Position numbers and translations under genes: made by a program
Shown: one piece after another, positions 17,909 through 28,072 of the stretch
How positions within the stretch are numbered: position 1 is the first letter of the stretch
Layout of the letters: every line of letters begins with the position of its first letter
NCBI GenBank assembly: GCA_015065545.1
Contig: SVQA01000001.1
Coordinates: forward strand, 124,001 to 188,000
Source: Oscillospiraceae bacterium
GTDB taxonomy: Bacteria; Bacillota; Clostridia; Oscillospirales; Acutalibacteraceae
Reading direction: 5' to 3'
DNA length: 64,000 nt
Notes under the pieces: model-generated
The model's input: only the letters and a program-made list of their open reading frames with translations
Databases searched by the model: none
What the model was told of the DNA's origin: nothing

Positions 17909-19198
17909 TAAAACACCGATACAACGGTCATTAGAAACAGAAGTAATCTTAACATTAAGGCACTTACCTTGCAAATCAAGACCTTTTGCGTCAACAGAAA
18001 CAAGTGTATAGTTACGCGAATATCCTTCAAACAGCCCGTTTTTATCAAGTCTTTCGAACAATACCTCACATTCTTTACCAATCTGTGAAGAAAGAAAATT
18101 GATCCTTGATTGTTCTGTTGCTTCAATCATAACTGAAGCTCTCTTTTCCTTTTCAGACTTCGAAAGTTGCATAGGCATTCTGTCGGCAACCGTTCCGCTT
18201 CGTCTTGAATAAGGAAAAACGTGAACCTTTGCAAAAGCAATCACAGATACAAATTCGAGCGAATTATTGAATTCCTCCTCGGTTTCTCCGGGGAATCCTA
18301 CCATTACATCGGTTGTAATTGAACTGTTATCAAAGTTTCTTCTGATTCTGTCTACAATCTCTTTATATTCAGCGTTTGTGTATCTGCGATTCATTCGCTT
18401 AAGAGTCTCGGTACAACCGCTCTGTAGCGACAAGTGAAACTGCGGACAGAATTTTTCGCACCTTGAAAGCCGAGCAACAACAGGTTCATCAATAAGCTCA
18501 GGCTCTAGTGAACCAAGTCTTATACGAGATATTTTTTCATTCTCTGCAACACATTCAACAGCATCGCAAAGAGTAAGACCTATATCTGTACCATACTTTG
18601 AAAGGTTGATACCAACAAGTACTATTTCAAGGTAACCTTTTTCTGCCAAGGCATCAACCTCTTGCCTTAATACCTCAAGAGATTTGGAGCGTACCCTGCC
18701 CCTTGCATAAGGAATAATGCAATAAGAACAAAACCTGTCACATCCGTCTTCAATCTTAACAAAAGCTCTTGTTCTCTCGCTAAAATCCTCAACAAAGTAT
18801 TCCTCAAAACATTCATTCTTTCTGTCGTGATCCTGAATATCAATTATTTGTTCTCCATGTTTTATAAATTCGGAAATGTATTCGGTCACTCTGCTTCTGG
18901 TAGTGTTACCAATAACAATATCACATACCTCGAAGTTTTCATATTTCCGTGGAAATGCTTGAGACATACAGCCGCAAAGCATAATAATACAATCCTGATT
19001 TTCACGTCTGAGCTTTCTGAGAAGTTTTCGACATTTAGAGTCGCTGACCGCCGTAACAGAACAGGAGTTGACAATAAATATCTGAGCTTTTGTGTCATCC
19101 TCTGTATAAGTATATCCGTCGAGTGTCATAATCTGTCGCATATACTCAGACTCGTACTGATTAACTTTGCACCCGAGGGTATAAATCTTAAAAAACAT
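17891..19198 (-). CDS. mtaB: tRNA t6A37 methylthiotransferase MtaB
   Basis: 435 residues. The N-terminal MTTase domain has cysteines in TLGCKVNQ, VNSCSVT and CGCMSQ. The radical-SAM cluster is C-x3-C-x2-C in DGCDRFCSYCIIPYARG, and a C-terminal TRAM-like domain follows. The K-V-N-Q motif in the first block is typical of MtaB rather than MiaB. It adds methylthio to t6A37 of ANN-decoding tRNAs. GGAG precedes the ATG. It is the last gene of the polC-side unit, 36 bases after polC. Confidence 0.93.
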   Translation of the reverse strand: MFFKIYTLGCKVNQYESEYMRQIMTLDGYTYTEDDTKAQIFIVNSCSVTAVSDSKCRKLLRKLRRENQDCIIMLCGCMSQAFPRKYENFEVCDIVIGNTTRSRVTEYISEFIKHGEQIIDIQDHDRKNECFEEYFVEDFSERTRAFVKIEDGCDRFCSYCIIPYARGRVRSKSLEVLRQEVDALAEKGYLEIVLVGINLSKYGTDIGLTLCDAVECVAENEKISRIRLGSLEPELIDEPVVARLSRCEKFCPQFHLSLQSGCTETLKRMNRRYTNAEYKEIVDRIRRNFDNSSITTDVMVGFPGETEEEFNNSLEFVSVIAFAKVHVFPYSRRSGTVADRMPMQLSKSEKEKRASVMIEATEQSRINFLSSQIGKECEVLFERLDKNGLFEGYSRNYTLVSVDAKGLDLQGKCLNVKITSVSNDRCIGVLSDFNF

Positions 19199-19234
19199 AC
19201 TTATTGCAACTCCGTCAAGTAAAATATTAAAACA

Positions 19235-22200
19235 TCAAAAATCGCCAAAAAGTGAAATCTGAGAACTTTCGGGCAAACCTTTAAGAGAACCGATTTCTCT
19301 TAAAGACTCGATAACAGCCTTTGTAACCTTTGTTTTCTGCTGTAACTCCTCGATTGAGAAATACTCGCCCTTCTTACCGCATTCAGCAAGAGCAATTGCC
19401 GCAGACTCACCGATACCTGCAATAGAAGAGAAAGGAAGTCTGAGTTTTCCATCTTCAATCATAAATCGTTTTGAATCAGATTTATATATATCAATAGGCA
19501 AAAGCTCAATACCACGGGCAAGCATCTCGTTAATAATCTGAAGTGTGGCATACTCGGTCTTCTCTTTTGCAGTAGCCTCAAAGCCCTTCTGAGTAATCAT
19601 ATTCATCTTATTAACTACCGCCTGCTTACCCTTAAGAGCTGTTACACCATCAAAATCTTCACCGCGAACGGTAAAATAAGCGGCATAATACTCAGCAGGT
19701 TTATGCACTTTATACCAACCAAGACGAAGTGCAGCAATCATATAAGCGGCAGCATGAGCTTTCGGGAACATATACTTGATCTTCATACAAGAATCTATGT
19801 ACCACTGAGGTACGTTGTGATCCTTCATTGCCTGTATATGCTCTTCAGTAAGGAGTTTTGTCGCCTTACCCTTACGAACAATCTCCATAATCTTAAAAGC
19901 CATTGAAGGGTCCAGTCCCTTATGCATAAGGTATGTCATAATGGAATCTCGGGTACCGATAACCTCAGAAATTGTACAAACACCGTCACGAATAAGGTCA
20001 GCAGCATTGCCGATCCAAACATCGGTACCATGAGAAAGACCTGAAATCTGCAGAAGGTCTGTAAAAGTACGAGGTTGTGCATCAACCAGCATCTGACGTA
20101 CAAAGGGTGTACCAAGCTCGGGCAAAGAGAATGTGCCTGTAACCGAATCAATATCCTCGGGTGTAACTCCTAAAGCCTCTGTTGAATGAAAAAGTGACAT
20201 AACCTTAGGATCGCTCATAGGAACCTGCATAACAGGAATACCTGTGAATTCCTCAAGATAATGGTAAATTGTAGGAACATCGTGTCCAAGCTCATCAAGC
20301 TTACAGATATTATCGTGAATGGAATGGAAATCAAAGTGCGTTGTGATATTATCGGATTCTGTATCATCCGCAGGATGCTGAACAGGACAGAAATCGTAAA
20401 TCTCCATTCCTTTAGGAACAACAACCATTCCGCCGGGATGCTGACCGCTTGTTCGTTTTACACCTGTAAAGCCAGAAGCAAGACGTTCTTCCTCTGCTTT
20501 TCCAAGATTTATGCCTCTCTCCTGCTCAAATTTCTTAACAAAACCGAATGCAGTTTTATCTTTAAGTGTGGAGATAGTTCCTGCTTTAAAAACATTATCT
20601 TTGCCGAAAAGCTCCTCGGTATATCTATGGGAGCTTGACTGGAATTCACCACTGAAGTTAAGGTCAATATCAGGAACCTTATCGCCCTTAAATCCGAGGA
20701 AGGTTTCAAAGGGAATTTCGTGACCATCACGATTCATTTCATGACCGCATTCAGGACAATCCTTGGGAGGCAAATCAAAACCTGAACCAACACTGCCGTC
20801 AAGAATAAACTCGCTGTGCTTACAATTGGGACAAATATAATGAGGTGCCAAGGGATTAACCTCGGAAATACCTGATATAGTTGCCACGAAGGATGAACCT
20901 ACACTACCACGGGAACCTACAAGGTAACCGTGTGCCTCGGAGTTTGCAACAAGCTTCTGTGCGGTCATATATAGCACAGAGAAGCCGTAAGTAGTAATAG
21001 CACCAAGCTCCTTATCAAGTCGCTGTTTAACAATATCAGGCAACGGATCACCATAGAGTTCTTTAGCTCTGCGCCAAACAATCTCCATAAGCTGTTCTTC
21101 TGCGCCATCGATGAAAGGAGGATAGTTTTCCTTGGGGATAGGACGGATTTTCTCTACATTATCCGCTATCATATTTGTGTTTTCAACAACTATCTCGTAA
21201 GCCTTTTCTTCGCCAAGATATTTGAACTCCTCAAGCATCTCTGCTGTTGTTCTGAAATACAGAGGAGCCTGATTGTCTACATCGGAATATCCCTGACCGG
21301 CTTGTAATATCTTTCTATATTCTGCATCGTGTGGGTCAAGGAAATGAACATCACAGGTTGCTACAACAGGAATATTAAGTTTTTCGCCTAAAGCAACAAT
21401 CTTTCTGTTAATATCTCTGATTTCCTCAACATCCTTAACCATACCCTTCTGAATCATAAAGGAATCATTTCCTTCGGGCTGAATCTCAAGATAATCGTAA
21501 TAGGATGCAATCTGCATGATCTCACGCTCGGGCTTCTTCTCAAAAATAGCACGGAAAAGCTCACCTGCTTCACAAGCAGAACCGATAATAAGACCTTCCC
21601 TATGTTTATCAAGGGTCGTGCGAAGTATTCTCGGTCTTTTATAGAAGGTATCAAGATGTGAATAAGAAATAAGTTTATAAAGGTTTTTAAGTCCAACCTT
21701 ATTTTTAACAAGAATAATCTGGTGATAGGAGGGCAAATCTTTATATTTACCGCCAAAGATACCCGCATTAATCTCTGAAATATTCTCGAATTTATAATCA
21801 GATTTAAGACGGCTTAAAAGCTCTATGAAAATCTGAGCAAGGATATTTGCATCATCTACAGCTCTGTGATGATTAAAATCAGGTAATCTTAGGTATCTTG
21901 CAACTGTATCAAGCTTGCAATTTTCAATATCCTTGAGAATAGTTCTTGAAAGAGCAAGTGTATCAAGGGATGTAAAGTCTTTTTCAATACCCAGTCTTTC
22001 GCAAGCTGATGTAAGGAACGACACATCGAAATCTGCATTATGAGCAACCAATACACGATCACCGCAGAAGTCGAGAAAATCTCTCAACGCTTCTGCTTCT
22101 AAAGGAGCAGAAGCCACCATACTGCTATCAATACCTGTGATTTCTTTAATCTTTGCAGGAATGGGCTCTTGAGGATTTACAAAAGTTGAGAATGTATCTT

Positions 22201-23584
22201 CAATCTTGCCGTTCTTTACGAGAACAGCTCCAATTTCTATAATTCTGTTCTTCTTTGCAGAAAGACCTGTTGTTTCAAAATCAAAGCAAATAAACTCACC
22301 GTCGAAAGACTCACTGCTTACACCCTTAACAACATTTACAACATCATTTACAAAGTATGCTTCTGTGCCATAAATAATCTTAATATATTTACCTTTATAT
22401 TCAAGGTCCTCACAAGCATTCATTGCATCAGGAAAAGCCTGAGCTACACCGTGGTCTGTAATTGCAATTGCAGAATGTCCCCACTGAGCAGCACGGTTAA
22501 TAAGATCTCCTGCAGGAGTTAAGGCATCAAGAGCAGACATATTTGTATGCAGATGAAGCTCGACTCTCTTCTTTGGTGCGTTATCTACAACCTTAAATTT
22601 TTCTGCAAGCATTATTGAACAGCAATTTATTACATAAGCCTTCATAAAAGGGTCAAACTCATAATCGCCCTTTGCGATTATGGTATTACCTTTTTTGATA
22701 TTCTCCAAGGGCTTGCACTCAGCAATAGGAGCAAAAACCTTGAGCATAACGGAGCCGGTATAGTCAGTTATGTAAATTGAGATAATATTCTTATCACCGG
22801 ACTTAGTAACCTTTGTCTCCAAATTGAATATATCGCCCCAAACGGTAACCTTGCCACTATCAAAGGTAAGAGTGTTAATAGGCTGTGTCTTACTTTTAAT
22901 CGCTCTGCCCCAAAGAGGTCTGGCAGAACCGGGATACACACTGGGATAAAGAAGCTTATCTTTACGCACTTCAATCTCCTGCGGTGGTAAGTTAGGATCA
23001 AGAGAAACTTTCTGAAACTCAAGAGCTGCCTCGTTCTCCTGACGAGTAAGAGTTTCTTCATAATGACGAATACTCTCAAGATATTCGTCATCCTCCTGAG
23101 TTATCTCTGTAAGTCCTGAATAACTTACAGCACCTGCATTAAATCCGAACTCATCCCGAAGAATTGTCAAGAGCTCCTTGTCAAAGTTAAACTTTTCAAG
23201 GCAGGATTTACCGCCGTGAAAAAGCTCGATTGTAATGGTATCATCCTCGTTCAAGGTCATTACGCTATCCGAAACAATCTTATTTATCGGCAATATTCTT
23301 CTGCATACTTCTTTAAGAATATTGGGGTAATAATCCACCTTAAAATCAACATCAAATACAGGATAAAAAGTTGAAGCAAATAGCTGAAGATCGGAACCTA
23401 TAATTACATTTTCCAGAGCACGCAACTCTTCTCTATCCACAATGTCACTAAAGCGTACAGTGAAATTCACTGTACGCTTTTCTTTATTCACTATTACTTT
23501 TTCTATTTTTCCGTTTGCGGCAGTTTCAGAAAGAAAGCCGTCATCAATATTATAGCCTTTTAATAAGGCTCTTACTGTAAGCAT
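19235..23584 (-). CDS. polC: DNA polymerase III alpha subunit, PolC type
   Basis: 1449 residues, full length for PolC. Domains in order: an N-terminal domain and an OB fold; the PHP domain (HLHTN near residue 341) interrupted by the DEDDh proofreading exonuclease (DFETTG near 433); a zinc-binding insert with two C-x2-C pairs near 915 and 943; the palm aspartates in PDIDLNFSGE near 972; and the C-terminal duplex-binding region. It is the main replicative polymerase of low-GC Firmicutes. AAGGAG precedes the ATG. A separate dnaE is at 49.5-53.1 kb. Confidence 0.98.
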   Translation of the reverse strand: MLTVRALLKGYNIDDGFLSETAANGKIEKVIVNKEKRTVNFTVRFSDIVDREELRALENVIIGSDLQLFASTFYPVFDVDFKVDYYPNILKEVCRRILPINKIVSDSVMTLNEDDTITIELFHGGKSCLEKFNFDKELLTILRDEFGFNAGAVSYSGLTEITQEDDEYLESIRHYEETLTRQENEAALEFQKVSLDPNLPPQEIEVRKDKLLYPSVYPGSARPLWGRAIKSKTQPINTLTFDSGKVTVWGDIFNLETKVTKSGDKNIISIYITDYTGSVMLKVFAPIAECKPLENIKKGNTIIAKGDYEFDPFMKAYVINCCSIMLAEKFKVVDNAPKKRVELHLHTNMSALDALTPAGDLINRAAQWGHSAIAITDHGVAQAFPDAMNACEDLEYKGKYIKIIYGTEAYFVNDVVNVVKGVSSESFDGEFICFDFETTGLSAKKNRIIEIGAVLVKNGKIEDTFSTFVNPQEPIPAKIKEITGIDSSMVASAPLEAEALRDFLDFCGDRVLVAHNADFDVSFLTSACERLGIEKDFTSLDTLALSRTILKDIENCKLDTVARYLRLPDFNHHRAVDDANILAQIFIELLSRLKSDYKFENISEINAGIFGGKYKDLPSYHQIILVKNKVGLKNLYKLISYSHLDTFYKRPRILRTTLDKHREGLIIGSACEAGELFRAIFEKKPEREIMQIASYYDYLEIQPEGNDSFMIQKGMVKDVEEIRDINRKIVALGEKLNIPVVATCDVHFLDPHDAEYRKILQAGQGYSDVDNQAPLYFRTTAEMLEEFKYLGEEKAYEIVVENTNMIADNVEKIRPIPKENYPPFIDGAEEQLMEIVWRRAKELYGDPLPDIVKQRLDKELGAITTYGFSVLYMTAQKLVANSEAHGYLVGSRGSVGSSFVATISGISEVNPLAPHYICPNCKHSEFILDGSVGSGFDLPPKDCPECGHEMNRDGHEIPFETFLGFKGDKVPDIDLNFSGEFQSSSHRYTEELFGKDNVFKAGTISTLKDKTAFGFVKKFEQERGINLGKAEEERLASGFTGVKRTSGQHPGGMVVVPKGMEIYDFCPVQHPADDTESDNITTHFDFHSIHDNICKLDELGHDVPTIYHYLEEFTGIPVMQVPMSDPKVMSLFHSTEALGVTPEDIDSVTGTFSLPELGTPFVRQMLVDAQPRTFTDLLQISGLSHGTDVWIGNAADLIRDGVCTISEVIGTRDSIMTYLMHKGLDPSMAFKIMEIVRKGKATKLLTEEHIQAMKDHNVPQWYIDSCMKIKYMFPKAHAAAYMIAALRLGWYKVHKPAEYYAAYFTVRGEDFDGVTALKGKQAVVNKMNMITQKGFEATAKEKTEYATLQIINEMLARGIELLPIDIYKSDSKRFMIEDGKLRLPFSSIAGIGESAAIALAECGKKGEYFSIEELQQKTKVTKAVIESLREIGSLKGLPESSQISLFGDF

Positions 23585-23608
23585 TCGTTACTCCTTATAT
23601 TTTAACAT

Positions 23609-24649
23609 TCATATTTTTTCAATTTCATCAAGTAATGCATCTACAATATTTTCTTCAGGGACTTTATACAGAATCTCGCCTTTGCGGAAAATAAGACCGC
23701 AACCGTCGCCTCCTGCAACACCTATGTCAGCTTCTTTTGCTTCTCCCGGGCCGTTGACAGCACAGCCCATAATAGCAACTGTAATGTTCTTATTAACACC
23801 AATAAGCTTATCCTGAACAGTATTAGCAAGGGATATAAGATCAATCTTTGTTCTGCCGCAGGTGGGACAAGAAACGAACTTAATACCATCATTACGCAAA
23901 CCGATAGATTTAAGAAGCTCTTTAGCGGCAACAACTTCTCTGACAGGGTCAGCGGTAAGAGAAACTCGGATAGTATCACCGATACCGTGTAAAAGTAAGG
24001 CACCTATACCTGCTGAGGATTTAATAATTCCGCTGTATTCGGTACCAGCTTCGGTAACACCGAGATGCAAGGGATAATCACATCTCTCACTTGCAAGCTC
24101 ATAAGCTTTAACCATAGTAGGTACAGAAGAAGATTTCATAGAAAGAACAATATCATAGAAATCAAATTTTTCTAAAAGCGAAGCATGATACAAGGCACTA
24201 TCGCACAGTGCTTCTGCTGTGGGGTGGCCGTATTTAGCAAGAATTGATTTTTCAAGAGAACCTGAATTCACGCCGATTCTGATGGGAATACCATTTGATT
24301 TACAGGCATCTGCAACAGCCTTGACTCTATCTTCAGAGCCAATGTTACCGGGGTTAATGCGAATTTTATCAACACCGGCAGCAACACACTCAAGAGCGAG
24401 TTTATAATCAAAATGAATATCAGCAACAACAGGCACGGATACAGCATTCTTTAAAGCTTCAATAAGTTTAACACTTTCCTTATCAGGAACAGCTGCACGG
24501 ATTATCTCACAACCTGCTGCCTCAAGCTTTTTTGCCTGCAATACACTTGCCTCAATATCGTGTGCAGGTGTATTCAGCATAGACTGAATTGATACGGGTG
24601 CACCGTTTCCTATAATAACATTACCGGCTTTTACAGAAATCTTTGACAT
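23609..24649 (-). CDS. ispG: 4-hydroxy-3-methylbut-2-enyl diphosphate synthase
   Basis: 346 residues, the bacterial short form. The [4Fe-4S] cysteines are C261 and C264 (SCPTCGRT) and C296 (GCAVNGPGE), with the conserved glutamate after the last. It converts MEcPP to HMBPP, a late MEP-pathway step, in the same operon as dxr and uppS, which makes and then uses the isoprenoids. GAGGTGA precedes the ATG, 8 bases after rseP. Confidence 0.97.
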   Translation of the reverse strand: MSKISVKAGNVIIGNGAPVSIQSMLNTPAHDIEASVLQAKKLEAAGCEIIRAAVPDKESVKLIEALKNAVSVPVVADIHFDYKLALECVAAGVDKIRINPGNIGSEDRVKAVADACKSNGIPIRIGVNSGSLEKSILAKYGHPTAEALCDSALYHASLLEKFDFYDIVLSMKSSSVPTMVKAYELASERCDYPLHLGVTEAGTEYSGIIKSSAGIGALLLHGIGDTIRVSLTADPVREVVAAKELLKSIGLRNDGIKFVSCPTCGRTKIDLISLANTVQDKLIGVNKNITVAIMGCAVNGPGEAKEADIGVAGGDGCGLIFRKGEILYKVPEENIVDALLDEIEKI

Positions 24650-24657
24650 AAGTCACC

Positions 24658-26016
24658 TCAAAAAATCAAAACCCAAACATCTTTAAGTGATACTATCAAA
24701 ATAAAAATAAGAAGAAGACCGAGACCTAATCCATTAATAACTGACTCAACTTTTCTCGGAATCGGCTTTCTGAAAATTGCTTCAATAAGCAGGAACACAA
24801 ATCTACCGCCGTCGAGTGCCGGGAAAGGAAGCATATTAACAATACCAAGGTTAACAGAAATGACCATCATAACATATACGATGTTAAGCACTGCATCACC
24901 AAAGCTTGTTTCAAGACCTGCTTTTGCAACATCAACTGTAGCGGATGCCGCACCTATAGGACCCGATACATCAGAAAAGCCGAATTCACCTTTTACAAGG
25001 CTTATAAGAGAATCTCCGACCATACGAACAACAGAAACGGTCTGACTTCCTGTTTCACCTATAAGTGTGAAGAAGGTTTTATCTTTAAACTCAAGATAAA
25101 AATCCGTTGCAAGCTGAGGTTCGGAATCCTTTTGTGGTAAATAAGTGAAGAAATCAACATCCTTAAGAGTTACCTTTTCTCCATCTCTTTTTACAACAAC
25201 GTCAGCTCTGAATCTCTGTCTTGAATCGCGAATTTCAATTTCAGGCAAGTCATACTCTTTCGCATTAAAATAAGAGTATAAAGATTCGGCACTTTCTTTT
25301 AAAAGAAGATCAGCATTTTCTTTTGTAGATGCATCATTGAGTGCATCAATTCTTTTATACATCTCTGCTTTAACTGAAGCTGCCCATTCTTTATCACTTT
25401 CAGAACTGAAAACATCATTCTCAATACAGAGGTTATAAAGGGCATTGGCACAATCTTGCTTATAAATCTGCAAAGAATCTCCCTCTACATTCTGAACCTT
25501 TAAGGTAGCAAGAACATAAGAAAGATCCATAGAATTGTTTATACGATAACCGTCAATAGAAATAATCTTGTCACCCTCTTGCAAGCCACAATTGGCTGTA
25601 TATGCATAGGGTGTAAAATCCTGAACGGTAGTAGTTGCAAACTCCTTATTGGGAAGCAAAAGGAAGAACATAAGAATAAGTCCGAATACTATATTCATAA
25701 ATGCTCCTGCAACAATAATAATCATTCGTTTAAAGAAATTAACGTTATTGAATGCACGAGGATTGGGGCTATCCTCGTCCTCACCCTCCATTGCGCAAAA
25801 GCCGCCAATAGGAAGAACTCGAAGAGAGTATGTGGTCTCACCCTTTTTAAAGGAAAAAAGTTTAGGACCCATACCCAAAGAAAACTCATTAACTTTTACT
25901 TTTGAAAGCTTTGCAGCAATAAAATGTCCGCCTTCGTGAAATAAAATAATAAGTTCAAAAAGCAGGACACCAATCACAATCAAACCAAATGTTGTAAGTA
26001 CACCTGTAAAAGTCAA
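24658..26016 (-). CDS. rseP: RIP metalloprotease RseP (site-2 protease family)
   Basis: 452 residues. The zinc motif is H27-E-G-G-H31 in the first helix (HExxH, with G where L is usual), and the second metal-ligand motif is NMLPFPALDGGRF near residue 400. A PDZ domain lies between. The PDZ region carries an extra, largely helical segment (about residues 165-245: repeated A, E, K, D), making it longer than typical members. It cleaves membrane-embedded substrates such as anti-sigma factors. The start is TTG with GGAGTG correctly spaced. Confidence 0.93.
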   Translation of the reverse strand: MTFTGVLTTFGLIVIGVLLFELIILFHEGGHFIAAKLSKVKVNEFSLGMGPKLFSFKKGETTYSLRVLPIGGFCAMEGEDEDSPNPRAFNNVNFFKRMIIIVAGAFMNIVFGLILMFFLLLPNKEFATTTVQDFTPYAYTANCGLQEGDKIISIDGYRINNSMDLSYVLATLKVQNVEGDSLQIYKQDCANALYNLCIENDVFSSESDKEWAASVKAEMYKRIDALNDASTKENADLLLKESAESLYSYFNAKEYDLPEIEIRDSRQRFRADVVVKRDGEKVTLKDVDFFTYLPQKDSEPQLATDFYLEFKDKTFFTLIGETGSQTVSVVRMVGDSLISLVKGEFGFSDVSGPIGAASATVDVAKAGLETSFGDAVLNIVYVMMVISVNLGIVNMLPFPALDGGRFVFLLIEAIFRKPIPRKVESVINGLGLGLLLIFILIVSLKDVWVLIF

Positions 26017-26035
26017 ATATAATCACTCCGAAAAT

Positions 26036-27181
26036 TTAGATAGAAGAATAAACATATTCACGTGCCGTTTTGTCAGCATTAAGGACATCAGAAAGTGTTT
26101 TAATAGGAACAGAAGGCAATGAATCAACCGCACCGCTGACAAGCTCTCCAATTTTAAGGAAGGAAATCTTGCCTTCTCTGAAAAGGAGATTTGCCGCTTC
26201 ATTGGCACCATTGGCAATAGCCGGAGATGTACCGCCCTTTGAAAGTGCCTTCTTGCAAGCACTAAGGCATTCAAAAGTTTCGTAATCCGGTTTATCAAAA
26301 GTAAATGTACCGATAGATGTAAGGTCTAACTCTTTAACAGGTGACTCTACTCTGTCGGGATATGTGAGAGCATACTGGATTGGAATTCTCATATCAGGCT
26401 GTGAAAGCTGTGCAAGCACAGAATTATCCTGAAATTCAATAAGAGAATGTATAATACTTTGACGATGCACAACCACATCAATATCATCAGCTTGCATATC
26501 AAAAAGCCATCTTGCCTCGATAATCTCAAGACCTTTATTCATCATACTTGCGCTGTCAACGGTAATCTTTGCACCCATGCTCCAGTTTGGATGAGCTAAA
26601 GCTTCTTTAACTGTTACATCTTTAAGCTCATCTCTTTTCTTACCGAAGAAAGGTCCGCCCGAAGCAGTGAGGATAAGTTTTTTTAGATATTTCTTTTCGG
26701 GGCAACCCTGCAAGCACTGAAAAATAGCACTGTGCTCGCTATCAACAGGCAAAAGAGAAACACCGTTATCTTTTACAGTATTCATAACAAGCTCACCGCC
26801 TGCTACAAGGGTTTCTTTATTTGCAAGAGCTATTGTTTTTCCAGCCTTACAAGCAGCAAGGGTGGGCTCAAGACCCACCATTCCTACCAAAGCATTCAAT
26901 ACAACTTGAGCATCCTGCATTGAAGATGCTTCAATAAGACCATCCATACCGCAGAGAACCTTTGTGTTAGTATCTGCAATTCTCTGCTTTAAATCATTGG
27001 CTGATTTTTCGTCATACATTACAGCAACCGATGGTTTAAAAGAGCGAATCTGCTCTTCCAAAAGCTTTACATTACTGAATGCAGTCAAAGCTTTAATATC
27101 TATATTATATTTTCTTGCAACATCAAGGGTCTGGGTTCCGATTGAACCTGTAGAGCCGAGAATGACCAACGAATCTGTCAT
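26036..27181 (-). CDS. dxr: 1-deoxy-D-xylulose 5-phosphate reductoisomerase
   Basis: 381 residues. The NADPH motif LGSTGSIGTQTLD is at the N-terminus, with metal/substrate segments LPVDSEHSAIFQCL and ASGGPF, then DSASMMNKGLE. It catalyses the first committed MEP-pathway step. It sits between cdsA and rseP, the standard Firmicutes order. The ribosome site AAGG is weak. Confidence 0.97.
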   Translation of the reverse strand: MTDSLVILGSTGSIGTQTLDVARKYNIDIKALTAFSNVKLLEEQIRSFKPSVAVMYDEKSANDLKQRIADTNTKVLCGMDGLIEASSMQDAQVVLNALVGMVGLEPTLAACKAGKTIALANKETLVAGGELVMNTVKDNGVSLLPVDSEHSAIFQCLQGCPEKKYLKKLILTASGGPFFGKKRDELKDVTVKEALAHPNWSMGAKITVDSASMMNKGLEIIEARWLFDMQADDIDVVVHRQSIIHSLIEFQDNSVLAQLSQPDMRIPIQYALTYPDRVESPVKELDLTSIGTFTFDKPDYETFECLSACKKALSKGGTSPAIANGANEAANLLFREGKISFLKIGELVSGAVDSLPSVPIKTLSDVLNADKTAREYVYSSI

Positions 27182-27220
27182 AATGTCACAACCTTATTAT
27201 TTCCGAAATTTAGTAACAAA

Positions 27221-28048
27221 TCAGATTTGTAATGATAATAAACCCCAAGTCTCTGATATAAAATAAACAAAGGGTACACAGAAGAGAACCGAGTCTATTC
27301 TATCAAGCAAACCGCCATGACCTGGCATAAGAGAACCATAATCCTTTATACCGCAGTCTCTTTTGATAACAGAGAAAATCAAATCTCCGATAATAGAAAC
27401 AACAGAACAGAACACACCTATTACAAGCAATGCCCAGAAATTAATAGTTATACTGCTATAAACAATGAAACGAAAGATAATACCCGCAAGCATTACACCG
27501 ACAACAGAGCCAACTATACCGCCCATAGCACCTTCAACGGTTTTATTAGGACTGATTGTTGGACAAAGCTTTCTTTTGCCAAGGAAGCTTCCTGCGAAAT
27601 AAGCAGCACTGTCTGCACACCAAGGACCGACAACTGAAATTACAAAGAAAAAGCTATGCCACCCGCCGCTTGTTATTACAAGTCTTGAAAGCAACGCAAA
27701 TCCGCAGGAAATAACGAAAACTCCGGAGAAGCCGAATGTAATATCTTTGATATTTACGCTGAATCTGAGGATAATCATATATGTAAACATCAGAAGAGTG
27801 TAAAGATACAATGGCAAATACCATAAAGAAGTTATTGCTATCATAGGCATTGCAAGTGCATATATGAGGGTTGTTATCATAATCAGAGGACTTTTCTGCA
27901 ATTTTCTTGCAGTTAAGAACTCCACACAAGCAATAGCATTAGCAAGTCCAAAAACAATTGCAAAAAGGAAAGGCCATTGCTCGCCGAATATCATCAGTAA
28001 TACAACAAACAGCACACCAACAGCGGCTGTTATAATTCGAGTTTTCAT
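27221..28048 (-). CDS. cdsA: Phosphatidate cytidylyltransferase
   Basis: About 275 residues with eight hydrophobic helices and the C-terminal signature KRDCGIKDYGSLMPGHGG, then DRIDS. It makes CDP-diacylglycerol for phospholipid synthesis at the membrane. The start is ATG at 28048 with GGAGG 5 bases upstream; a TTG four codons earlier overlaps that site and is rejected. 24 bases after uppS. Confidence 0.95.
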   Translation of the reverse strand: MKTRIITAAVGVLFVVLLMIFGEQWPFLFAIVFGLANAIACVEFLTARKLQKSPLIMITTLIYALAMPMIAITSLWYLPLYLYTLLMFTYMIILRFSVNIKDITFGFSGVFVISCGFALLSRLVITSGGWHSFFFVISVVGPWCADSAAYFAGSFLGKRKLCPTISPNKTVEGAMGGIVGSVVGVMLAGIIFRFIVYSSITINFWALLVIGVFCSVVSIIGDLIFSVIKRDCGIKDYGSLMPGHGGLLDRIDSVLFCVPFVYFISETWGLLSLQI

Positions 28049-28072
28049 ACTGTCCTCCAAAACAAATCAAAG

